Shown: positions 48,601 to 60,600 of the stretch, piece by piece
Layout: every line of letters begins with the position of its first letter
Numbering within the stretch: the first letter of the stretch is position 1
Assembly: GCF_029784135.1 (NCBI RefSeq)
Contig: NC_073744.1
Span: forward strand, 18,385,441-18,449,440
DNA from: Toxorhynchites rutilus septentrionalis
Lineage: Eukaryota > Arthropoda > Insecta > Diptera > Culicidae
Reading direction: 5' to 3'
Length of the DNA: 64,000 bases
Translations under genes and position numbers: made by a program
Notes under the pieces: model-generated
What the model was told of the DNA's origin: nothing
The model's database searches: none
What the model saw: only the letters and a program-made list of their open reading frames with translations

Positions 48601-51600
48601 GTGCCGTCAATAATGGGCAACTTATCGCCTTCGACAACGAAGCTAGAGTGTAAATATTGGATCCCTGCTTAGACAATCTTTCAGTCTCGTTCTTTTTGGA
48701 AGACAAACTAGAGACGAATGTACTCTCTGAGTTTGAAGTCTCCAACGATTGGGCAATACTCGCTAAAAAATCATGGTTTTTTACACCAAATAAGTCCTAA
48801 GTCTCTCGTTAGAAAAATAGTTTGTTACAATATATAATACTTTTGCGTCACACAAACACCAAAATTTTAATACTATTCAGAGAATATAGAATACGAATAT
48901 GGTTACTGGTGGGGAAGAATAATCTCCAGAAGCTTTCCTATTAATTGCACTCGATAGAAAAATTACAAAACAAACTGTATTCGGTCGCAGTATTGTAGTA
49001 TAAATAGAAAACCAAATGAAATTTTTCGCTTTAACGAAATTCAAAGCTTTAAGCAGAACTAACAGATGATTTGTCAACAACGATGACATCTTTTCGGTTT
49101 CTTCTCTTCGACGCCCGCCGGCAATGAATGTTGATTCGATGATCAGCAAACGAAAAGAGTTGCGCGCGTGTATGTGTGTGTTAGAGCATGTTTCAGACCA
49201 TGTCTAATCCGCTGAATCATCCCAACACTGGTTTTGAACTTCTTGGCCAAATCACGAATAGATGCAGACCTGTTCGTTTGAATATAACTTACAACTTTTC
49301 GGTCCAATTCGAGATTACTTGGTCCGGGTTTTCGTCCACTTCTGCTGAGATCCTCGAAAGAACACTCATTACTGAACTTTGCGACGATTCGTTTAACACA
49401 TCGCAGCATTGTTTTGCTGGAAAACAAAATCAGGACCCATCAATCGTTATCCACGCCGATTGAAGTTTTCCTTTGAATCAAAATGCACCCCAAACCATTA
49501 GTGATCCTCCATCAAAGCTCCTGCTCATCATAACATCCGGAGCTTTGCGCAAATCATCTGCCAGCCATCTGGTCCATCAAGGTTGAACTTTTTTTTCATC
49601 CGAAAAGAACATGTTGTTCCATTCCTCGGTCCAGGAAATGTACTTCGTAGCGAATTCGAAGTGAGTCAATTTATGACGGATTTGAGATGCTGTTCTTTTC
49701 TGGGTTCACTGCAATTCTACGAATACTCCTTATATCCATCGCCGAGAGCTTACTTTTCTTTCCTCGTTTCTCAACGCGGTCACCTTTGTCACCGTTTTCA
49801 AAAAAATTCCAACAGCCGTGTGTACCCGATGAATCTTTCGACCGATTTCTCTATTAAAGAGGCCAGCATCGTTGTAGGCTATGATTTTCACCTTTTAATT
49901 GAACCCATGATGTCTCAATGACATAGGAAAACTTTGATCTCACTACCAAACGAACCCACTTTAAGCACAATTTCGACTATTTTGAAAACCATAACAAACA
50001 CCTGTCAAATGAGGACCTGAGTGAATTTATCACAGGGTGGTGCTATTTATATTTCGCACTGATTTTTTTGGAAATGTTGTAATTACAGTAATTACAACAT
50101 TTCCAAATATTGTAATAACAGTCCACAGAATAACCATCATAATGTTGACAAAAGATGATAAACAGGACAAAAGTAAGCTGTGATGCAAAATCAGATATTT
50201 ATACAGAGGATTTTGAATGAAAACGCCAAAAAACGCAGTGGTGCTATTTTTATTTCGCTCAGTTTTTAGTATCCGCACGTAAAAACCAATACAAAAGTGA
50301 AAACCCATGAAAGCCTACCAGGTGTCGCATGGAAGATAAATAAACAAAAAAAAGCAATCCTTGTCAAATCACGGTTCGGTGGTTTCACTCGGAAGCCAAA
50401 GGTGGTTATCTTCGTTTTGTCTCCCCAATCTTATTTTGTCATGCCTCCTCCATTCGACACACCGAAAGTGCGATAAAAAGACGCTCCGCAGATTCCGCAT
50501 TGAATTGAAAGATGGCCTTTTTTCGAGTGCGGTTTTTTTGATTGCCATTGTTGATGTTATTGATTATCATCGTTTCCGAAGAAATTGCCCGTGTTTATTC
50601 TCTGGAAATCATAAACATAGTGGAACGAACGTAATAAGTATCGTTGAAATACGCAACTAATACGCAACGTTCTCATGCTTTCATTTATCTAATCCCTGAC
50701 AACAACGAGTACTCGACTGTTTGTGAAGTGCCTTTATTTCCAACACAAAGCACAAATGTAGGCGCATTTGACTTGTTCCTCTTTTGTGAAAGCCACTCCG
50801 AAACAGCATCAGCCGGTCCAGCACGATGTGCACGATGATTGGGGCCGATTAGGAGCTGTGTGATAAAAAGTAAAGAATTGTGAGTTTCCTCATCTTGCCA
50901 ACTTTGAGCGCAGATACAATTGTAATAGCAAATCGTACGCTTGTATCCGGGCTCCACATATTTACGCTTCCCAAAATCTCCAATTATGAAGTCTTCCGAA
51001 GCGCAGCATTGTACAATAAATTGACGTAATCGTACCAGATCCTTCCTCTGCTCTCTAAGCCCAGGCGCGCTGCTACAACAGACTGCCAATGTTCGAACTT
51101 TATTATTAGCTGCCGTTGGCACCTTATCAATTGTGGTTTACCACCCGATTTATCTTTATCTCTCTTTCGATTGGAGGGAATTGAAGATTGCGATTAGATT
51201 GGGTCGGGCAGATTTTGCAGCCAGATTAGCAAGAACAAACCGCCGATAAATCCCTTCCTCCGTCTCCCTGCTTGGATAGCTTCCAGCCGGTGGCGTCAAT
51301 TACGAGCTTACGCGAGCGAATCCTGACGTAGTTGTTTCGCCGACAGACGAAAAGTTTTGTACCCGCTTTGAGGACGATGATGACGCAGAAGGGAGAGTCT
51401 GACGAGGGAAAAATTAGTAAAGAAACAGATTTTCACGCTATTCCACAACAATAAACATCAACTGATGGGATACAACATTTTTGCATCCATGCAAAAGCAA
51501 GTGCGACAGCAGCTATCGTCAGTCATTTACGTGATGATTCCATGCACTAAGGTATCCCGGAAAGCTGACGCCGTGGCAGCATAATGAGATAAAACAACCA

Positions 51601-54600
51601 GCCCTCCGTCCGTGGCGTGTGCTTTAGCTGAGTCGGAGACATTATGCTGGTCCGTTGAGTAAGCCTTTGGCTGCTATGATAAAGTTGGGAAGTCGAGTAG
51701 TTGCGCTTTAAATAGCGCAACCAAGAGACAAAGTAGACTTTTAAGGAGAAAAGTAATAGGTGCCTTTCAACTCCCTCACTGCCTTATTCTGATTCATGGA
51801 CAGGTTCTCAGACAGCTTGGCGTCGTTATGCATTCGGGTTTGTGTGTTTGTAAGCAGGAAGCTGGAACAATGTACCGCCCAGTGCTGGTTCAGTCACGTG
51901 ATCGAAAGCTTCTTCATTATTATATTAAACTAACTGACCCGGCGAACTTCGTCCCACCTAGAATTGATTTCATAACATGAATTCTTTGGAACATTCGCGT
52001 TTTCTTACTCTGTCCATCGCAGTACTCTAGATCGATCGATCTTTTAGTTGACCATTTACAACTTCCTTTTATTAAAAAGGGCCTGGCCGGGTAAGGGAGT
52101 AAAAAGTGCCCCCAAACTAAATCACTAGCTGTATGGCAAATATTGTATAGGATATTAAATAAGAAATTTTGGCGGTTTTTTCGAACCCCTATGTGCCCCC
52201 TAACAAAGGATCTATAGTGAAAAACGTACTTTTTCGTTTATTTCACGCCACCTTCAAAAGCTTCGAGATAAAAATTTAAAAAAAAAAAATACTGAATGTG
52301 CATCTTACTACGGTGTATCAAGAAAGAGGCGAATGAACTGAAAAGTTTAAATCCTCTATAATTCATCACGTTCGTTCGTTTCAGGAAATATTATCAAAAA
52401 AAAAATTTTTATCAAAAATTGAAGTACTAAAAAAATATTCAAATTTTGAAAAAAAATGCAGTGCTACTCTAATTCATATTTGAATGTATTCTTACGGCTT
52501 TTCTAGATATGTGTGATTTTTTTCAGTGTTGCGCGGTACAAAAAATATATTTATTTATATTTCTAAAGGGCCTGGCTGGATACGGGAGTAACAAGTACCC
52601 ACACATGAAATCACCAGCTGTATGAAAAATATTGTATAGCACTTTTGCACCTTTTCGTTTTTTTCACGCTATTCTTAATAGCTTAATAGCTTTAAGACAA
52701 AAATATGAAAAATAAAAACTGAAGGTACATCTTGCTAAGGTGTATCGATCAATATTTTCAAAGTCGCCATTCACCGTGCATTTAGCAAATTTGGTGTAAC
52801 TTCAGTCTTCGATGTTATAATGAAATGATAATCGCACTTTTAAATGCCATAAAAAGCCTTCACTAAATATAACAAATCTCAGACAAATAAGAAATTTTAG
52901 GATTCTGATAAAAAATAATGTGCTTTGAACATTTTTCGGAACATCTTACGGTCACCTATCACCGTTTTATGTCTCCATTTACCGTGTACCTAGGGCTCCA
53001 TTCATCGTGTTTTTTTGAATTTTCTTCCCAGTTCTATTAGAGAAGATAAAATCATCGAATTAAGTGTAATATCATGGTTTATATTTAGTCGCATAGTTTA
53101 TTTGCCAAAAAATAAAGATTGCGGAAAAAGAAGTATCATATTCAGTTCTATTTAAATTCATTGTGGAATATTTTCTCGATATGAAAACCATTCAAGTTTG
53201 ATTTGGCCGCCTTCTTAGAGATTTCAGCCTTCATTTTTCTTTTCTTGTTCTGCTCCTGTCTCTTCGCCACTGCCTCTAATTCCGTAAAAGCTCGTTATTG
53301 CTCTCTTTCCTTCCGCTTAAGTTCTTTTGCTTCCTGTAGTGCATTTTGTTCACGTTCTTTTGCTTCCGCGAACTCAATAAAAACCTTACTTGTTGCAACA
53401 AGAGGAGGATGAATAATTTTCCGCTTTTTCTTAGCCTGGCATGGTGTCTCAGAGTTTGGAATAGAAAACGTCACTGTGAATATATCGTGATTATCCGAAC
53501 TCGGCAATGAATTATCACATATCATCTGGCACGATTCTTCAGGAACTGCATTAGCTTCAACCTCGGTCGTAGATTTCGCACCTGTTAAAAATGTGAAAAA
53601 TATATATATATATCGTAATCTGTGGTGGATCGGTACATGTAATACGGGATTGTCCGTCTCCTCCAGATAATGGTAAATAGTATATCGAAACCCTTCAAAA
53701 CACGTATTGTATCTGCCACATTTCCTTTCCATATTTCATCGTTTTCGACATTCTGAAACTCAATAAACTGTTTAACGGTCAAGCGACCTTAAAGCACTCT
53801 TAAAAGCTTGACTTCTTCTAGGTTCTAGAGGATTAGATGCCACATCAGCTGTATTTGAAGAAATATACGGATGTCCGGTTTTGCATGGAAACGATTTGTA
53901 GTGCACCGCATTTGGATTCCACGGATAAATTCCACTCCTTCTGAACCTATTTCTGATGGCTGCTTCCTTGTCCTTAAAGGTATCCAAGGCACGTTTCATC
54001 ATTGGAAAAATGTCTGCCCTGGCGATAGTCTGAGCTCCACGGCTACTGCGTTCTTCCAGGATTGTGTTTTCCCAGTATCTCTTTAATGTCCCAAAAAAGC
54101 TCACATCAAGCGGTTGGTAAGTTGTGTGGAGTTCGGGTACAAAGCAACTAACACGATTTGATTTTGACGACAGAAATTGGTACTCATAAGAGTCACATGA
54201 CTTTTATGTCCGTCAACAAACAAAATAACAGAAACGTAATTTTCTGCTTTTTCAGTCAGGGAAGAAAAATATTCCTCAGATAATCACAGAATGCTTCTCC
54301 TGTCATCCAACCACTTTCAGTAATCCCAACACCATAGTCCTCTGGAGCATTCCGAGCAATTTCTCCCGGAAGTCGACTTTTATACGGAAACAAAATTAAA
54401 GGTGGCATCAACCTTCCTGCAGCGTTTCCAGCGAACAATACAGTATAATTTTCCTTGTCACTGTTGCCAAAAACGGACTGCACATGCTTAGTGTCCTTGG
54501 GAGCTAGGTTTTTTTTTATTCCGCACAACCAGCTGGAAAGCAGACTTGTCCAAATTGAAAATCTGGTTCGACAATTGTAACAGGTGCTCCATTACTTACA

Positions 54601-57600
54601 GAAGTAAGTTGCTGATGCACCTCCTGGAACCAATTCCTTAGTTGACGCTGTGTTACTGCAGCTCTGTTTTCCGAAAACATTGGATTTCCTGGCGAAGACT
54701 TGAGGATGTCTTTTGAGAAACAGAGACATCCATTTTTTCCCAGGGATCCCATTTTTGAACAGTGCCTTCAACTTCATATAGCGCACATATTGTCCGGAGC
54801 CTTTTCATTGTAATTGGGAGACCAACACGAGCAGAATTTTCAATCCACTCCACAATCTTCCGTTCACATTCTGCAGATAACGTTGATGATGCGCCAGGTT
54901 TTGATCCGGGAGGGTATCTGCATTGAACTTTGTCGCGAATAGTCTGTACTGGTATGTTGAATTCCCGACTCGCGGATCTCACCGATACTCCACGCCGAAC
55001 AGAATCGATTGCTTTCTCCAAATCATCTGCGGAATAACGCATCTTTTGAAATTTCTTCTGGCTCATTCTGTAAAAAAATTAGACAAATTGTCGTTTATGT
55101 ATTTCGAAAATTCAATGCACAATGAATGGAGAATGCAGCTTTATGAAGGATCCATTCACCGTGCATTTTTGTTTTGATGAAAAGTCAATGTAAACACAAT
55201 TTTCTTCTATATCTTATACGCGGTCTCAAAATACATACCTGAAACTGCGATTGTACGGTACAACAGGAGAAAAATTACTGCAACAAGTATTTTAAACGCT
55301 AAAATCTCAAAAATGTTGTTGCCTTTCATCGTAGCGACGCTGATGAAGAGCTAATTGCTTCGGATGTAAACAAATAAAAACGTCAAAACGACACTTTAAA
55401 AGGATTTCGATCGCTACTATGACCCATATCAAAGTTTTTATACTAGTGTTGGTAACATAGATTCAAAAGTGGCGCATTTTCCCGCTGTTTCGAAAAAATA
55501 TTGGAACATATTTCGAAAATTCACGGTGAATGGCGACTTAACGGTACTAAAAAAGAATTTAAATTAATTTTTATTTAAATTTAAAATAAAATTTTATTTT
55601 GAGATTCAGAATTACTCTAATTTGTATTCAAATTTCTCCCTATATGTGATTTTTTTCAGAATTTTTAGAGTGTTTTTCGCGGTACAAAAAAAATTATATA
55701 CAGTGCGAACTCTATTATATACAGTCTTCGATTTCATTTCACTGTATCGAGCCAAAAATAAATATTTTTTTATTTGTTTTTTATGCATATATTTTTCGAT
55801 TATTGAAAGTGAAAGAAGAATTTAATTTGTCATTCATCCCCTTTAAGTCAGAAAACACCTTTCTCACATGAAAAAAATATTTTTTCCCAGAATCTCTCAG
55901 GAGGTGATAGATAATCATATTAGATGGAAAAAATCCTTCTACGCATATGTTCGAATTTCAACAATGACAGAGTTATAGTACTTTTTTTTTGTTTCGGACA
56001 CTGTTACCTCAAACTGGCTCTACTCTAAAAAGTACGCTGCGTAAGGCAATTCTGTTGCTTTCATTTGAAAGATTAGAAAATTTAGTACAACATATAGAAG
56101 TGGAACATCTAAATTAGTGTATTTAAATAACATTTTGGAAGTGAAAAATTTAAAAGTTAGTAATTTTTAATTTTATCCCAAAAATACATATCAAACTCGA
56201 TTTTTCTATCAATAAAATTGAAGCTTTCAAACCACTCTACAATTTTGACGTAGGATTACGTCTTTCGTGAACATATTGGGGTACAATTGGGGATTGAAAA
56301 TCGAAAATCGAGTACATCGTGAAAATTGTCCAATTTCAAACGCTTATTGCTCAGTCATTTTATGATGAATTGATGAAATTTTTGCGTCAATCGATTTCGG
56401 CACTCCATAACAATTTTCTATATTGAAGAAAATAATATATGTCATGGAACTAACTATAGAACAATTGAAAAATGTCAACCCCTATCCTAACGGAAATACC
56501 CACTTCTGATTGGTCGAAATTGACGACACATCGGCGGGTCCCTAACAGAGACATCAAAACCAAGCTGCCTGAGGGGGATCGACATTGCAAATACATGAAA
56601 GTAGAGGGAACTTTTTTTTCCCATCGAGATGTGTTCCCTAACAGAGGCATCAAAATCAAGGTGCCCAGAGGAAATCGGCAATGCAAATATATACGATTAA
56701 TTCTCGCAAATAAAATTTTAATTTGGAACTTTAATGTTGGTTGCTTCGTGAAATTTCATATCAATGACCGATCGTGTATTGTGAAAAATTTATCACAAGT
56801 GTAAGTGTAAAATTGTATATGGCAGCAGTTGTTTTAAAAATGACTTGATATATGAAACGATTTATTTCAATTTTCATAAACAAAAACCAAGGTGTGTTCC
56901 CGCGCGAGAACGGGTCTCGGACACAACCCTTCTGTGATTTTTTTCTTCGACGCCCAACTGCTATCTTTCTTAATTTCGCAATATCGATATAAACAATTCC
57001 TGTTGAAAATTCAAGCAAAATCTTCAAAAATCACCAATAGTCACTCAAATTTCACCTTAACGTTGAATTTTTTTCTCGAAATAAGTCATATTTGACCTAA
57101 ATTTTTTTTTTTCAAACTGTATGTAATCGAGTCCAAAATTGTATATAATCGAATCACATATAATCGAGTCCGTATATAATCGAGTCCGTATATAATCGAG
57201 TCCGATCTGTATATTTTTAGGCATTTCGAAATTCGGAAAAAAAAATTTTTTCATGAATTTTTAAGAGAATTGCGCGGAAAAAAAATGTAGTTGGCCTTTG
57301 GGCATTTTTTATTGTTTTTGAATTTAGAGACCCAGTACTGCTCCAATATTTATTTAAATTTTATTCTTTATATGTCTAAATTTTGTCGGTACATTTAGAG
57401 CATTGCGCTGAACAAAGATTTTTTTCCTCATATCTTAAAATATATGAGATTATCTTTACATTGGATTTAGATGGTTTACCAAATTCATAGGAGTCATCAG
57501 TACGATAAGAGCTCTGTGAGAAAACATAAAGTCCTTGTGGTAAGATCATTCGGATTAATGAGAAGAACACTTAAAAAAATTCAAATTATTGATATTTTGT

Positions 57601-60600
57601 TATTTTACTCTTACAATTGAAGACCACGAATACAATACAATAATCGATTTCAAGAAAATAAAAATAATAATGCAGACGATGAAGAAAATTATGTTTGTGT
57701 CTCGCAATGCTCTTAAAAATTCAGGAGAAAATTACGCCACTTGCAGAAAAAAGACACATACGAACGCATTTAAATAAAAATTAGTCAAGAAGTGGGTCTA
57801 AAAGTTATAATTTTTTCAAAATTTCGAAATTCCAGAAAATATATAAAATGTTTTTGTAACGCGTATTAAATTTTTTTTAATTATTAGATATTTCAATGAA
57901 AATTTTTTTAGAATATTTATCGATACACCTTAGATGTACTTTCAGTATTTTTTCTTATCTTTGTCTCAAAGCTATTGAGAATGGTGTGAAAAAAACGAAA
58001 TGGTGCATTTTTCACCATAGATCCTATGGTGTACCATATAAGGACTCAAATATATGGTACTACTCAGTGGCGTTTCGTCCGCCTGTTCAAACTGTTCATA
58101 GGACAAGTAGATAAACTCAGAAAAAAAAATTAAAAAATATTTTTTTATTATTTCACATTTGTAGAATGGATGAGAGATTATCGAAGGTAATCAATTTGTA
58201 ATTTTCATATTATCTCGAATATTCTTCTTTTCTTTTCTGTTTGGGTGAAACTTCTCCATCGTAAAAAATGTAATCTGATGGCTACACTTGACTGCACCAT
58301 ACAGGCCGCACGCAACACAACACTACGAAATAAACAGTACTGACTACCGGGTTCAAACCTTTCATCTAAATCCGTCATCCTTCAAACACTTTTCTGCATC
58401 TTCAAGTGCGACAGGTCAAACGCAGTCAGCTATGCATGAAGCGATCACTACTACTAATGCGTTAAAATGACATTGAAGGTTCAAAGCTTTCTACAGAACG
58501 GAGCCGATTGAAACGATAGAAAACACACATCCGTGCTGGAATCTTGTACGCCATGGCACAACTTTTTTTTGCACCCCTTCACTTGATCAGCTTCTAATTA
58601 TGGATATATTTTTTTCCGTTCAATTTTTGTTTTATTGTTGAAAGATAGATAAACAAATAGTGTTATATAATGAATGGTAAAAATATTCTTTGTTTTACTT
58701 TTTCGGAGCTCGAAGAAACGTCCGAAATCCGTGTCTCTATCCCCCCTAATCTGATCGAATCAAATCCTATCGGATTGTACAAATGTTGCAACCTTGAAAT
58801 GCAGAATGCAAAAGTTTATTTCGTTCGGATTGCGATATGTCAAACCCGATCGGGTTCCGTAATATGGGTTAATATTTAGTCCATGCATTGTTGCATGCAT
58901 GTTTTTCGTGATGTTTCGTTTCTGTGATTTCGGTGATGTTCGACGTCTGTGGCGAATCTACTAATCCATGTGCATGGAAGATTAATCTTTTCTTTTAATT
59001 AATCAGCAGCATGAACTTTCCAGACAACTCAAAATAAGCGTATTACAAAAATTACCAGACATGAATGAAGAACAACATCATTGCAAGAAATAGGGCTCCA
59101 GAGATACGACTCTTGGAAGAATTTGTTGTTCGTTTCAATATTCAGAAATCCTTGGGAGTTCTCGAAAAAAAACCAAACAGTTTTGTCATCAAGAGCAAAA
59201 GCTGAATTTAACCCGCACATAAGTCTTAAAGTCGTGATTTTTAATACTACAAAAAATCCAACATTCTTTGTGTTATTGGGTGTCTTTAAACTGGCAGATT
59301 TAAGCCCACTATTACCGATTGGAATAAATTGGATCCTAGTTCATGTGCGTTACCTTCAGAATATACATTTCAGGAAAAAGGTTCAGTCATATGATAAAAT
59401 TTGGATGTTTGACCGAACAGCACTCTCAGGCAGTTCAGAATACAAAACAAAACAAAACTACTATTTTTGATCTGTCCATGCGACAAAAAATCCATGGAAT
59501 CCCAGATCACCTACGCTCCGATTCTATTCCGCCGATATTTTCGGCAGAATATGGGAAAGTTAGATCTGATAAAATGTTCTTTACTGACGGTTCATACATA
59601 AACGGGTCCACTGGCTTCGGCATCTTCAATGAAAATTCCAGTGCCTCTTTCAAACTCAAAGATCCTTGTACCGTGTATGTCGCTGAACTGGGTGCGATAT
59701 TCTACGCACTGGGGATCATTGAAACATTGCCCATCAACCACTATTTTATTTTTTCAGACAGTCTCAGCTCAATAGAGGCAATCCGCTCAATGAAGGTTGA
59801 TAAACGCTCATCTTATTTCTTAACTAGAATAAGACAACTATTGAGTGTTTTGGTCGAAAAATTATTCAAGATTACCTTAGCATGGGTTCCCTCTCATTGT
59901 TCGATTCCGGGAAATGAGAAAGCGGACTCGCTAGCTAAGGTGGGCGCTTTAGAAGGCACACTTTTTGAAAGGCAAATTGCTTATAATGAATTTTTCCACA
60001 TTCCTCGTCAGTTACACGCTCGTAAGTTGGCAGCGCATGTGGAGTGGAGATGAGTTCGGTCGTTGGTTACACACGATTATCCCTAAGGTCTCGACGAGTG
60101 CATGGTTCAAGGGATTGAATGTAGGTCGTGATTTCATTCGCGTGATATCTCGGCTTATGTCCAATCACTACAACCTAAACGCGCATCTCTATCGCATTGG
60201 GCTCGCAGCAAACAATCTTTGTGATTGTGGCGATGGCTACCACGACATCGAGCATGTTGTCTGGTCGTGTATCCGGTTCCATACTGCTCGCTCTCAGCTC
60301 TCTAGAGCACTGAGCCGGGATATCTTAGGTAGCCGTGATCCTGATCTTCTGCTTCATCTATACCTGTTCCTCAGGAACGCCGATGTCAACGTTTAAAGAT
60401 GTTTCCTTCGTTGTGTCCCCGTTTTATATCCCTCCTATCCGATCGATAAACTTTTACTTAGTCGCGGCAATACATACACACACTCTTTACAGATACACGG
60501 GCCAAAGGTTGTGCAATCCACTGATCATTCAACAAGAGCCAAAGGTTGTACCGCTCATGACAACTCTACATGAACTGATGATTGCGCCGGTTAGTGACCA

